Shown here: in pieces, positions 25,846-34,169 of the stretch | Layout: each line of letters opens with the position of its first letter | Numbering within the stretch: the first letter of the stretch is position 1 | From: Nitriliruptorales bacterium | GTDB lineage: Bacteria; Actinomycetota; Nitriliruptoria; Euzebyales; JAHELV01 | NCBI GenBank assembly: GCA_024644015.1 | Contig: JAHELV010000007.1 | Coordinates: 58,119 to 100,807 of the forward strand | Reading direction: 5' to 3' | Length of the DNA: 42,689 nucleotides | The notes under the pieces: model-generated | Databases searched by the model: none | The model's input: the letters and a program-made list of their open reading frames with translations, nothing else | What the model was told of the DNA's origin: nothing | Position numbers and translations under genes: made by a program

Positions 25846-26820
25846 TCAGGTTCGCGTGACGTCCGTTCCGCACGCCAACAGCGCGGCACCGATGAGCCCG
25901 GCGTCGTCGCCCAGCCGCGCGCGAAGGACAGGGGGAACAGCGCGGTAGTCGCGCGCGATCACCCGCGCATGGTACGCCTCGACCGCCGGATCCAGCAGCA
26001 ACGGTCCCGCCGACAGCGCACCGCCGCCTACGACGATCACCGCGGGGTCCAGGCTGTTGACGAGGGAGGCGATCCCGACTCCGAGCCAGCATCCCGCCTC
26101 GGTCAGGACACGGCCGGCCAGCGCATCGCCGCGCTGCGCCGCAGCGGTGACCGCCGTTCCCGTCACCTGGTCGAGGCGGCGCAGCATCGAGTCCGGCTCA
26201 CTGTCCTCAGCGGCCAGTGCCTCGCGAGCAAGCCGTCCGATCGCAGTCCCGCTCGCCATCGCCTCGAGGCACCCGCGATTGCCACATGGACACCGCGCGC
26301 CGCCCTCGTTGACTATCAGATGACCGAACTCGCCGCCCAGACCCGTTCCGCCCCGGATCAGGCGGCCGTCCATGACGAGCCCGCCGCCGACACCCGTGCC
26401 GATCGTGAGCATCAAGGCGCCGCTGTCGACATGCTGCGCGGCGCCGGCGCGGTACTCGCCCCAGGCTGCCGCTGCCGCGTCGTTCTCGACCCTGACGTCG
26501 ACGCCGAGGGCCACAGCCAACTGCGCACGCACGGGCGCGTCACGCCAGTCCAGGTTGGGTGCATAGCGCACGACGCCGTCGAGGTCGACGAGTCCCGCAG
26601 CACCGACGCCGATCGGCGCGTCAGTCAGCGCGTTGCGGTCCCGCACGGAGATCGCGAGCTCAACGATCGCCGCGATCCTTGCATCCGCGTCCTTCGGCGT
26701 CGGGCCTCGCTCGTGATCGAGGATCGCGCCGGTCTCGTCGACGAGGCCGACCCTGATGTTGGTTCCGCCGACGTCGATGCCGATCGCCACGACGCCGCCA
26801 TCGGCCGCAGCGCGCGTCAC
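25846..26820 (-). CDS. ROK family sugar kinase, probable glucokinase
   Basis: A 324-residue ASKHA-fold kinase. The ATP phosphate loop is IGIDVGGTNIRVGLVD (about residues 12-27), the catalytic Asp is in ENDAAAAAWGE, and the second phosphate site is LTIGTGVGGGLV. The ROK zinc signature follows: EFGHLIV (His ligand), then CPCGNRGCLEAMASG (three Cys). Actinobacterial glucokinases have this layout and phosphorylate glucose with ATP; the exact sugar is inferred. The GTG start shares one base with the TAG stop of the upstream release-factor-like gene, so the two are translationally coupled. That coupling is the unusual point here. Confidence 0.92.
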   Translation of the reverse strand: MTRAAADGGVVAIGIDVGGTNIRVGLVDETGAILDHERGPTPKDADARIAAIVELAISVRDRNALTDAPIGVGAAGLVDLDGVVRYAPNLDWRDAPVRAQLAVALGVDVRVENDAAAAAWGEYRAGAAQHVDSGALMLTIGTGVGGGLVMDGRLIRGGTGLGGEFGHLIVNEGGARCPCGNRGCLEAMASGTAIGRLAREALAAEDSEPDSMLRRLDQVTGTAVTAAAQRGDALAGRVLTEAGCWLGVGIASLVNSLDPAVIVVGGGALSAGPLLLDPAVEAYHARVIARDYRAVPPVLRARLGDDAGLIGAALLACGTDVTRT

Positions 26821-27962
26821 TAGAACCGCAGCAGCGCCGCGACCGGGTGACCATCCAGCCTGGTGCCGTCGCGAAACAGCTCGATGTCCGCACCGCTCAG
26901 CACCGCCTGCTCGATGATCTCGTCGATCAGATCGTTGACGGGTTCGACCGGTGCGCCGTACGACGCCGCCTCGTGCTCACGCAGCGCCAGCGCACCCGAC
27001 GTGCTCTTCCAACCCGGCTCACCGGCTCCCTCCACGACGAACAGGACTTCGACCCGCTTGGCGTTGACCGCCTCGATGACGTGCCGTATTCCCCGGGCGT
27101 GCCGCTCGGCCTGGCCCTTTCCAGCCTCGAGCCGCGCGAGCAGCTCGCGGCGTCGCGCCGACACCAGTTCCTGCTCGGTCGTGCGGAGCACCTGCCCGAG
27201 CTGGTCGGCGTCCGCCGCGAGCGGCAGGCTGATGGGCTCGCCGTGCAGCACCTTCGCCAGATACGGGTGCAGCTTGCGGACGAACTCGCTGGCCTCGGCC
27301 GTCGGACCGGCGATCACGAGCGCATCGAGCGGCTGTTGCTCGTGTAGCCGCAGCAGGATGTCACTCACGTCCTTCATGTGCGCGAGAACCTCATGCTCGA
27401 TGCCACGCTGGAAGCGCGCCTGGGACCATCCGCCCTGATCGTGCTGCCCGTGGACGTCGGACGTGACGTCGAGGTGCTCCTCGATCTGCCCGAGCTGGTA
27501 CCGGAAGATGCGTGCCCGGTCCCGCTCGACCACCGTCAGCGCGATGTGATGGTGCCTACCGAGCAGCGCCTGAAGCGGGACGACGTACGGGCGGTCGCCG
27601 ACGCGCGCGATGTTGCGGACGCCCATCGCCACTTCGAGCTCCTCGAAGATGCTGCCGCCGGTGGCGAACAGGCCGAGCCCTTTGACGCCACTGCGATCGA
27701 AGTTCGATCTGACCCACTTGCCGATCTGATCGGTGTCCGCGCGCACAGCCTCCTGCGCATCGTGGCCGAGTGCCGCCGCCGCGTGGCGGGCATCCCGCAA
27801 CAGGCTGTCGAGGCGCGTTTCGTAGTCCGCTGGACGCGGGTACCGCGAGCCGTCGGTGTTCAGGTAGACCGAGGTGACCGGCAGCTGTGACGGCTGGCGG
27901 TTCAGCAGTGCTCGGATTGCGGTGGCGGTGACCTCCAACGGAAGCTCCTTGATAGTTGGCAA
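26820..27962 (-). CDS. bacterial Vms1/eRF1-like protein (baeRF/VLRF1 family)
   Basis: A 380-residue protein of the bacterial archaeo-eukaryotic release factor superfamily. The N-terminal part has LPVTSVYLNTDGSRYPRPADYETRL. The middle domain carries the family-typical run HGQHDQGGWSQARFQRGIEH (about residues 170-190), the region equivalent to the GGQ loop of peptidyl-tRNA hydrolases/release factors but with GGW. The end has the eL30-like segment (AVLSGADIELFRDG, HPVAALLRF). Related Vms1-like factors release nascent chains from stalled 50S subunits. Whether this member is catalytic or a stress/hibernation factor is unknown. The TTG start has AGGA about 9 nt upstream. It overlaps the ROK gene start by one base. 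Confidence 0.82.
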   Translation of the reverse strand: MPTIKELPLEVTATAIRALLNRQPSQLPVTSVYLNTDGSRYPRPADYETRLDSLLRDARHAAAALGHDAQEAVRADTDQIGKWVRSNFDRSGVKGLGLFATGGSIFEELEVAMGVRNIARVGDRPYVVPLQALLGRHHHIALTVVERDRARIFRYQLGQIEEHLDVTSDVHGQHDQGGWSQARFQRGIEHEVLAHMKDVSDILLRLHEQQPLDALVIAGPTAEASEFVRKLHPYLAKVLHGEPISLPLAADADQLGQVLRTTEQELVSARRRELLARLEAGKGQAERHARGIRHVIEAVNAKRVEVLFVVEGAGEPGWKSTSGALALREHEAASYGAPVEPVNDLIDEIIEQAVLSGADIELFRDGTRLDGHPVAALLRF

Positions 27963-28006
27963 GTGGATGATCCTGATGGCAGACGCGGTCGGACCCGGGC
28001 CGGCTG

Positions 28007-28312
28007 TTACTCCACCGCGATACGGCGCAGGCGGGTGATGGGCGCGGGCCGTCGACCGTCGGCAGGAACGCCACGCTCATCTGCGGGCGTGCCGGGTGGC
28101 CTCCCTCGTGGGGGCTCGGTCCAGATGTCGTCAGCTGCCGCACCCCCGCCGGACGCTGCCGCGGCCGCGCGCACGGCCAGAACGAGCTCGCGACCCGCTG
28201 CGAGGAGGTGCGCACGAACCTCCGGTGTGATGTCCGCCAGCACCTGCAGCACGACGCAGACGGGGCACGACCGGCACTCGCCGCGGTGGTCGTGCGACGA
28301 TGTCTCGACCAT
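28007..28312 (-). CDS. small Cys-motif hypothetical protein (DUF5304-like)
   Basis: A 101-residue protein with an N-terminal HRGECRSCPVC segment (Cys13, 16, 19 pattern CxxCxxC), a helix (VVLQVLADITPEVRAHLLAAGRELVLAVRAA), and a Pro/Arg/Gly-rich disordered tail. The Cys cluster could bind metal. I recall a similar small protein (DUF5304) beside ArsA-like and SRPBCC genes in Streptomyces, and the context here is the same, but the match is from memory. It lies between the ArsA-like ATPase (57 bp) and the release-factor-like gene (44 bp), on the same strand. Confidence 0.7.
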   Translation of the reverse strand: MVETSSHDHRGECRSCPVCVVLQVLADITPEVRAHLLAAGRELVLAVRAAAAASGGGAAADDIWTEPPRGRPPGTPADERGVPADGRRPAPITRLRRIAVE

Positions 28313-28369
28313 GCCTTGCAGTCTAGAGGCCGAGTGACCGGCGCCGCCGCGCGAGCACTGCCCGATGCG

Positions 28370-29587
28370 TCACACCTTGGTGACGTTCTCGCCGCGCGTG
28401 CCTGCAGTTCCACCGTTGAAGCCGATCGAGAGCCAGCCGTCGGCTACGTTCGCCGACCGTACCTGGAGCGTCCGGAGCGCCGCGGGCAGCACCACGCTGC
28501 GGGTGTAGCCCCCGACGCTGACGTAGAGCTCGTCGGAGCGCTGCCGCAGGTCGACGTCGGCGGCGACCGCATCCGGCAGAGGTAGTCGAAGCATGGGTCC
28601 GTCCACGTGCTCGACGACCTGCGGTCTCGGCCCGTCGTGGAGCACCGCCGCTGGATCGTGACTGCCATACAGCTCTCCTGCGAGGACACGCAGCGCGTCG
28701 ACACCGACAGGTTCGCGCTCGGCGAGCTCGGCGTCGAGCCGAGGGATCTGACCGAACACCGCCGCTATCTCGGCGATCAGCTGCTGCTGGCGCCGCCGCC
28801 ATCCGACGAGAAAGGGGTCGGTGACACGGTCGGGCACCAGGCGGTTGACGATAACACCGTCGACCGGGTACCCGAACAGCCCCAGGCTCGTCAGGGTGCG
28901 GCGAGCCTCCGACAACACCACACCGTCGGCGGTGACGACCAGCCGCACCGATGTCGCCGTCGCATCGAGCAGCAGCGCCCGAACCGCCTGGAGTCGTTCG
29001 TACAGCGCCGACACCGCACGGAACACACCGTCCTGCGGCAGCGGCATCGTGGTGATCCGCCCCACCGCCGGCCGTAGGGCACGGGCGACGCGCCGCTGCA
29101 CGGGCAGCATGCGCTCGATGTACCAGCCGAGCACATCCGGAAGGCTGAGCAGTCGCAGCGTCTCGGCAGTCGGTGCGCAGTCGACGACGACCGCATCGTA
29201 GCGGCCACTCTGCGCGTGAACGTGCAGGTCGAGCAGCGCGAACAGCTCGTCGAGGCCCGGCAGGACCGCCAGCTCCGCGGACTCCGGCTCGTCTGCGCCA
29301 CCCCACGCCAGCAGCGACCGGAGGTAGTCGCCGATCTCCTGCCAGCCGGAATGCAGCCGCTGGTCGGTCTGCAGCTGCTCGGCTTCGAGGTTGACCGCGA
29401 CCGGCGTCGGTCGGTCACCGAGCGGGTGATCGAGCACGTCGGCGAGCGAGTGCGCGACGTCGGTCGACATGACCAGCGTCCGATGACCGCGGTCAGCCAG
29501 CCCCACTGCCGTTGCGGCGGCAGCGGTCGTCTTGCCGACGCCGCCCTTGCCGGTGTAGATCAGCACGCGGGTGGAGCGGTCGGTCAC
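28370..29587 (-). CDS. ArsA/GET3-like anion-transporting ATPase
   Basis: A 405-residue deviant-Walker P-loop ATPase. The P-loop YTGKGGVGKTTAAAATA is at about residues 8-24, switch I is STDVAHSLADVL, and switch II is VVVDCAPTAETLRLLSLP. The A-loop-like C-terminal region LFGYPVDGVIVNRLVPD and the final beta-rich segment (VSVGGYTRSVVLP) match actinobacterial ArsA homologues, which have a C-terminal alpha-crystallin/Hsp20-like domain. No CxC typical of arsenite-binding ArsA is evident, so arsenite export is unlikely. The GTG at 29587 overlaps the SRPBCC stop by four bases (GTGA), which supports coupling; the upstream-extended frame is only the shadow of the SRPBCC gene. Confidence 0.9.
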   Translation of the reverse strand: MTDRSTRVLIYTGKGGVGKTTAAAATAVGLADRGHRTLVMSTDVAHSLADVLDHPLGDRPTPVAVNLEAEQLQTDQRLHSGWQEIGDYLRSLLAWGGADEPESAELAVLPGLDELFALLDLHVHAQSGRYDAVVVDCAPTAETLRLLSLPDVLGWYIERMLPVQRRVARALRPAVGRITTMPLPQDGVFRAVSALYERLQAVRALLLDATATSVRLVVTADGVVLSEARRTLTSLGLFGYPVDGVIVNRLVPDRVTDPFLVGWRRRQQQLIAEIAAVFGQIPRLDAELAEREPVGVDALRVLAGELYGSHDPAAVLHDGPRPQVVEHVDGPMLRLPLPDAVAADVDLRQRSDELYVSVGGYTRSVVLPAALRTLQVRSANVADGWLSIGFNGGTAGTRGENVTKV

Positions 29588-30021
29588 GGTGCGGACTCGA
29601 CGTGCTTGCGCAGGTTGTCGAGCGCGCTGCGAACGATCTTCTCGGCTGCGGCCCGGCGCATGAACCGGGGCACGCTGATCGTCGGGTCGACTTCGAGCGC
29701 ATAGGTCACGGTGCAGGTGCCGTCGCCGGAGTCCGTGACCGTGTAGCCGCCGTCGAGCTGACGGAACTGGTCGCTGGCGACCAGTCGCCACAGCACCGTG
29801 CCGTCACCGTAGGTGTAGGCGAGCGTGTAGGTCGCCGTGAAGATGCGTGCGTCGACCACGAACCGGGCAGTGGCAGGGCGATCCTGCGCGTCGCGCTCGA
29901 GCACCTCGACGTCATTGACGTCGCGCTGCCACCGCGGATACGCGGCGACGTCGATGATCGCGTCGATGATCGCGGTCGGGGACGCAGCGATCACCGTGCT
30001 GTCGGCTACCGACTCACTCAT
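29584..30021 (-). CDS. SRPBCC family protein (polyketide cyclase/START-like)
   Basis: A 145-residue helix-grip protein with a hydrophobic ligand cavity. It begins with ASPTAIIDAIIDVAAYPRWQRDV, the usual N-terminal helix pair with the YPxW motif. Strands follow (TARFVVDARIFTATYTLAYTY, VLWRLVASDQF, GTCTVTYALEVDP), then the long C-terminal helix (AAAEKIVRSALDNLRKHVES). The ATG has GGGAGAG 7 nt upstream. The ligand is unknown, probably a lipid or isoprenoid. It is coupled to the ArsA-like gene by a four-base overlap, an association seen in other actinobacteria, so the two products probably act together. Confidence 0.9.
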   Translation of the reverse strand: MSESVADSTVIAASPTAIIDAIIDVAAYPRWQRDVNDVEVLERDAQDRPATARFVVDARIFTATYTLAYTYGDGTVLWRLVASDQFRQLDGGYTVTDSGDGTCTVTYALEVDPTISVPRFMRRAAAEKIVRSALDNLRKHVESAP

Positions 30022-30072
30022 CTGCGACTCTCCCTTGTGCTCGGTCGAAGTGCGCGGCCGTCGGGCGCGCGC

Positions 30073-30906
30073 CTAGGTGTACCAGAGCAGGACGACGAGC
30101 AACGCGAGTGCGACGAATGCCGGCAGGATCATGCGTGAGACGGCGGTCCGCGGCACAGATCGGCGCGACCGGTCGGTCCACCACAGCCCGCTGACGAGTC
30201 CGACGATCAGTCCCCCGACATGCGCCTGCCAGGCGATGCCGGGAATGAACAGCGGCAGCGCGAGATTGATCGCGAGCAGCAGCCCGAACTGCGACAGCGC
30301 TGCCCGACCTTGTGGGGTGTTCCGGCTGGCCCACGACGCGGCGAACCATGCGCCGAACAGACCGAAGATCGCGCCCGAGGCACCGACCGCGGCCTGCCCG
30401 GGAGCGGTGATCAGGAACGCGATGCCGCCGGCGAGCCCCGCGGCTAAGTAGAGAGCCGCGAACGCCGCGCTGCCCACACCCCGTTCCAGCTGAGGTCCCA
30501 GCACGTACAGCGCGTAGCCGTTGAACAGCAGATGAGCGAGACCGGCATGCAACATCGTGGCCGTCAGCACCCGCCACCACTGCCCCGCGATGACGGCGTC
30601 GTTGATCTGCGCGCCGGCGGCCGTGATCGGCGACGCGGGGCCGCCGGTGAGCTCCCCGAGCACGAACACGGTTGCGTAGGCGATCAACAACCCGTACGAG
30701 ACAGGCGCCGATGCACGGGCACTGACCGGTGCCCCAGACGATGATCCCATGGTGGCCGGCTCATCACGGCAGTGCGGGCACACCCCCGCGTCGGGCGCAC
30801 CTTGCAGGCATACGTCGCACACCGGGCGCCCGCACCGGGGGCAGCGCAGCCTGGTCTGTCGGTCGTGGTGAACTGCGCAGGTGGGCAGCGTGGGGTCGGC
30901 GGCCAT
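30073..30906 (-). CDS. rhomboid family intramembrane serine protease with N-terminal zinc finger
   Basis: A 277-residue protease with about six membrane helices. Residues 10-47 carry a B-box-like finger with eight Cys and a His pair (CAVHHDRQ, CPRCGRPVCDVC, CPHC). The rhomboid core has Asn129 in HAGLAHLLFNG, the catalytic Ser177 in GASGAIFG and His229 in WQAHVGGL. It should cleave transmembrane helices within the membrane. No clear Shine-Dalgarno precedes the ATG. It heads the minus-strand run SRPBCC, ArsA-like and onward, separated from SRPBCC by 51 bp, and diverges from the DUF4267-like gene. Substrates are unknown. Confidence 0.93.
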   Translation of the reverse strand: MAADPTLPTCAVHHDRQTRLRCPRCGRPVCDVCLQGAPDAGVCPHCRDEPATMGSSSGAPVSARASAPVSYGLLIAYATVFVLGELTGGPASPITAAGAQINDAVIAGQWWRVLTATMLHAGLAHLLFNGYALYVLGPQLERGVGSAAFAALYLAAGLAGGIAFLITAPGQAAVGASGAIFGLFGAWFAASWASRNTPQGRAALSQFGLLLAINLALPLFIPGIAWQAHVGGLIVGLVSGLWWTDRSRRSVPRTAVSRMILPAFVALALLVVLLWYT

Positions 30907-30967
30907 GGGTCACACGGTAGCCTCACCACCGCGTGGCGATGCGGTCACGCCGCACGGGTGGGGCGAG

Positions 30968-30984
30968 GTGGCCAGACCGGCCAC
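30968..30984. promoter_or_regulatory. inverted repeat between rhomboid and DUF4267-like genes
   Basis: GTGGCC-AGACC-GGCCAC has perfect 6-bp arms and a 5-bp centre in the 123-bp divergent gap. It could be an operator for either gene or a leader hairpin of the plus-strand gene, which starts 45 bp further on. Confidence 0.3.
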
Positions 30985-31029
30985 ACGCGCAACGTCGTGC
31001 CGGACCAACGAGGGCAAGGAGCCCGGGGA

Positions 31030-31419
31030 ATGAACGGCAACGACCACGGAACTGCTGACCTCGCCGATCTTCTGGCTGGAGGCATCGCACTCGCCCGCAT
31101 CGGTATCGGCGTCGCCGCCACGCTGACGCCCGGCTGGGTTGCGCGGGTGCAGTTCGGGGCGGACTCGCCGACCATGCGCATCACCGTGCGGATGCTGGGC
31201 GCGCGCGACCTCGCGCTCGGCGCCGGCGAACTGCTGTCCTCGCGCCACGGCTCGGCAAGCCGGCGCGCATGGGTCGAGGCCGGTGGGGTGGCCGACGCCG
31301 TGGACGCGACGGCGTTCCTCCGGGCCGGGCGGGGCAATGCGCGGCGCCGGGGTCTGACCATCTTCGTCGCCGCAGCGTCCGCGGTGTGCAGCGCCTGGGC
31401 CGCCCGCCACCTCGACTGA
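31030..31419 (+). CDS. DUF4267-like small membrane protein
   Basis: A 129-residue protein with hydrophobic helices (LADLLAGGIALARIGIGVAATL, LTIFVAAASAVCSAWAA) around the conserved-looking stretch ITVRMLGARDLALGAGELL. That RMxGARDLxLG pattern is what I associate with DUF4267 membrane proteins of unknown function. The frame is open from 30772, but the ATG at 31030 has AAGGAG about 10 nt upstream and begins a plausible N-terminus, whereas the upstream part overlaps the rhomboid gene. It lies 83 bp before mgtC on the same strand and could share its transcript. Confidence 0.7.
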   Translation: MNGNDHGTADLADLLAGGIALARIGIGVAATLTPGWVARVQFGADSPTMRITVRMLGARDLALGAGELLSSRHGSASRRAWVEAGGVADAVDATAFLRAGRGNARRRGLTIFVAAASAVCSAWAARHLD

Positions 31420-31478
31420 GCGGGGAACCGGGCAACGACCTGTACAGCACATGGACGGCCCGTGTACCCTGACGACAA

Positions 31479-31495
31479 CCTCCGGCGTCGGGAGG
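31479..31495 (+). promoter_or_regulatory. hairpin that can hide the mgtC ribosome-binding site
   Basis: CCTCC (31479-31483) can pair with GGAGG (31491-31495), the Shine-Dalgarno of mgtC, across a 7-nt loop. A -10-like TACCCT lies at 31465-31470, so the RNA might start close to this hairpin. The structure is read directly; any regulatory role is inferred. Confidence 0.4.
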
Positions 31496-31502
31496 ATCAA
31501 CG

Positions 31503-32183
31503 GTGGATCCGGTCATCATGTTCGCGCGTCTGCTTCTGGCAGCCGTGTGCAGCGGCGCGATCGGATACGAGCGGGCGACCGCGCTTCGAGCTGCAGGCCT
31601 GCGCACACACACGCTGGTCGGCGTCGGTGCAGCGATCTTCTCGCTGGTGTCGATCGTCGGGTTCGAAGGCCCGGACCAGTCTCGCATCGCGGCCCAGATC
31701 GTGACGGGGGTCGGCTTCCTCGGTGCCGGCGCCATCTTCAAAGAGGGAGCGTTCGTCAGCGGTCTCACCACGGCTGCTGGTCTGTGGGTCGCCGCCTCAC
31801 TCGGCATGGCTTCCGGATCCGGCAGCTACTGGCTCGCGTTCATCGGTACCTCGGTGACACTCGCGACATTGGTCGGGCTGCGGGCCATCGACGCCGCGAT
31901 CCGCCGCCGCAAGTCCAAAGTTCAACGCCGGCTCGAGGTGTTCGTGGGAGACGTCACGAAGTTGGAGCCATTGCTCAAGTTCATCCGCCGCGTCGACCCC
32001 GCCGCGGAGCAGCTCGACTTCAAGCGCACCGGCAAGTCGGAGGGCGTGCTCGTCCTGACCTGCGACGACAACGAGGTCGCGAAGATCGCCGACATGGTGT
32101 CCTCGCACAAAGCCGTCACGAAGGTCGAGGAACTGTCGCCGTTGCACTGGACGCACCATCCGCGCCACCGTCCGTCCAGTTGA
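31503..32183 (+). CDS. MgtC/SapB family protein
   Basis: A 226-residue inner-membrane protein. The MgtC core is residues 1-135: RLLLAAVCSGAIGYER, GLRTHTLVGVGAAIFSLVS, RIAAQIVTGVGFLGAGAIF, SGLTTAAGLWVAASLGMA. A soluble C-terminal ACT-like domain follows (about 140-210, LEVFVGDVTKLEPLLKFI, EVAKIADMVSS). MgtC proteins are linked to survival at low magnesium and, in some pathogens, to regulation of the ATP synthase; they are not proven Mg transporters. The GTG at 31503 has GGAGGA 7 nt upstream. A hairpin able to mask this site is annotated separately. It converges on the acyl-CoA ligase gene. Confidence 0.93.
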   Translation: MDPVIMFARLLLAAVCSGAIGYERATALRAAGLRTHTLVGVGAAIFSLVSIVGFEGPDQSRIAAQIVTGVGFLGAGAIFKEGAFVSGLTTAAGLWVAASLGMASGSGSYWLAFIGTSVTLATLVGLRAIDAAIRRRKSKVQRRLEVFVGDVTKLEPLLKFIRRVDPAAEQLDFKRTGKSEGVLVLTCDDNEVAKIADMVSSHKAVTKVEELSPLHWTHHPRHRPSS

Positions 32184-32214
32184 CGTCACCACAGCCAGCG
32201 ACCGACCGCGCCTT

Positions 32215-32238
32215 CGACCCGGTCCTTGCCGGGGGTCG
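32215..32238. terminator. hairpin between convergent mgtC and acyl-CoA ligase genes
   Basis: CCCGG-TCCTTG-CCGGG forms a 5-bp stem extended by CGA/TCG across a 2-nt bulge. It is 31 bp past the mgtC stop and 12 bp past the ligase stop, so it could terminate both directions. There is no T-tract. Confidence 0.45.
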
Positions 32239-32250
32239 TGCGCGGACGGC

Positions 32251-34032
32251 CTAGGTCGTGTAGAGGTTCTCGATGGCGTCGGCGAAGTGCTCCGCGACGA
32301 CCATCCGCCGCACTTTCAGCGTCGGTGTCAGCTCACCTTCCTCGATCGAGAAGTCGCGATCGAGGATCGCGGTCTTGCGAACGGACTCGGCTCGTGACAC
32401 TGCGGTGTTCGCCTCGGCCACGGCGCGGTCGACCTCGGCCCGCACCTGCTCGGACTGCGCGGTCTGCGCAGGATCACCGGTCATGCCGCGTTCCGCGGCG
32501 AAGGTCTGCAACTCGTCGGGGTCGAGGGTGATCAGCGCTCCGACGAATGGCCGCTTGTCGCCGACGACCATCGCCTGCGAGATCAGGCGGTGGGCCTTCA
32601 ACCGTTCCTCGAGCACCGCGGGCGCGACGTTCTTTCCACCGGCGGTCACAATGATCTCCTTCTTGCGACCGGTGACCGCGACGAAGCCGTCGTCGTCGAT
32701 CGCACCGAGGTCGCCGGTCCTGAACCAGCCGTCGCCGTCGAGGACCTCGGCGGTCGCCTCCGGGTTCTGCCAGTAGCCCTGGAAGACACCCGCTCCGCTG
32801 ATCAGGAGCTCACCGTCGTGGTCGACCCGGATCTCCGTTCCGGGCCACGGTTGGCCGACGGTGCCGATCTTGTTCCATTCGGGTGGATTGATGGCCGACG
32901 CGGCGGTCGTCTCGGTGAGACCGTAGCCCTCGAGGATGTCGACGCCGACCGCGCGGAAGAAGTGCGCCAGATGCGGCGCGAGCGGCGCACCACCGGAGAT
33001 GCAGTACTGCATCCTGCCCCCGAGCGCCGAGCGCAGCTTGGTGTACACGAGCCGGTCGAACACCGTACGTTTGAGGTTGGTCGCGAGCCCCGGGTTGTCG
33101 GCCGACGACCACTCGGTGGCCGTCGAGACGGCGGCGCTGAAGATCTTCGCCTTCGGTCCCTGTGCCTTGGCCTGCGCCGCGTTGAACACCTTCTCGAAGA
33201 CGCGCGGCACCGCCAGGAGGAAGGTCGGCTTGAACGTCTGCAGATCCTCGGACAGGGTTGCGACGGATCGCGCGTAACCCAGCAGCGTGGCGGCGTCGAG
33301 TACGGCGAACTGGATCACCCGGGCGAAGATGTGCGCCAACGGGATGAACAGCAGCGTCGATGCGCCGTCGGCCAGCAGCACCGTGGCGAGAGCCAGCTGG
33401 GCCTGCCGAGCAGTGATCAGGATGTTGCCATGCGTCAACACACAGCCTTTTGGCCTCCCGGTCGTGCCTGAGGTGTAGATGATCGATGCGATCGACTCGC
33501 ATGTGGTCTGTGCCACCCGCTCGTCGACGGCCGCGATGTGTTCCACCCCCCGCTCGGCGAGCGCGTCCAGCCCGCCCTGCGAGATGACGAAGACCCCCGA
33601 GAGGTCGGCGGTGTCACCGCGAGCAGACCCGATCCTGTCCGCGATATCAGGGTCCGCGCAGATGGCGACCGTCGCTGCGGAGTCGGACAGGATCCACTCG
33701 CACTGGTCGGCGGTGCTTGTCTCGTAGATCGGTACGGTGACCGCGCCCGCGGCGAGGATCGCGAGGTCGGCGATCGTCCATTCGGCGCTGGTCGGGCCCA
33801 TGAGCACGACACGGTCACCGGCGTCCACTCCGACCGCGATCAGGCCCGCCGCGACGCTGCGGACCCGGTCGGCGAGCTCCCGCCAGGACAACGGGTGCCA
33901 TGCACCGTCGGCCCAGTAGCGCAGCGCCTCCTGGCCACCGGACCGGTCCGCGTACTGCCACAGCCGGGTCGTCAGGTTGTGATCACTGGGGACCTCGAGC
34001 GGCGTGCGTCCCTTGCTGTGTGTACGCGTCAT
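32251..34032 (-). CDS. long-chain fatty-acid--CoA ligase (FadD15-like)
   Basis: A 593-residue adenylate-forming enzyme that activates fatty acids with ATP and CoA at the membrane. The P-loop IIYTSGTTGRPKGCVLTH is at about residues 182-199, the A5 motif is EGYGLTETTAAS, the A7 region is GDGWFRTGDLGAIDDDGFV, and A8/A10 include VTGRKKEIIVTAGGKNVAP, with the usual catalytic lysine position near the C-terminus (ELTPTLKVRR). The ATG at 34032 follows GAGAGA; the frame is open to 34131 without family similarity. It resembles FadD15, which in Mycobacterium lies beside the PlsC/ArsA-like/SRPBCC genes found here at 25-30 kb. It diverges from hemQ. Confidence 0.94.
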   Translation of the reverse strand: MTRTHSKGRTPLEVPSDHNLTTRLWQYADRSGGQEALRYWADGAWHPLSWRELADRVRSVAAGLIAVGVDAGDRVVLMGPTSAEWTIADLAILAAGAVTVPIYETSTADQCEWILSDSAATVAICADPDIADRIGSARGDTADLSGVFVISQGGLDALAERGVEHIAAVDERVAQTTCESIASIIYTSGTTGRPKGCVLTHGNILITARQAQLALATVLLADGASTLLFIPLAHIFARVIQFAVLDAATLLGYARSVATLSEDLQTFKPTFLLAVPRVFEKVFNAAQAKAQGPKAKIFSAAVSTATEWSSADNPGLATNLKRTVFDRLVYTKLRSALGGRMQYCISGGAPLAPHLAHFFRAVGVDILEGYGLTETTAASAINPPEWNKIGTVGQPWPGTEIRVDHDGELLISGAGVFQGYWQNPEATAEVLDGDGWFRTGDLGAIDDDGFVAVTGRKKEIIVTAGGKNVAPAVLEERLKAHRLISQAMVVGDKRPFVGALITLDPDELQTFAAERGMTGDPAQTAQSEQVRAEVDRAVAEANTAVSRAESVRKTAILDRDFSIEEGELTPTLKVRRMVVAEHFADAIENLYTT

Positions 34033-34169
34033 CCATCTCTCTCTGTTCAACAGACGCTTCCGGTCGACTCCGGCGTCCGCTGCAGACAGTATGGTCCGCT
34101 CGCCGCCACGCGGCGAGACCGTTGCGCCCAACTAGCATGCACGGCCGCGACGTGAGCAAAGGAACCGCC

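Noticed and set aside
24751-26823. 690-codon plus-strand open frame over the PlsC and ROK genes
   Set aside because: Antisense to three well-supported or plausible genes; composition is dominated by Arg, Asp and His, with no domain.
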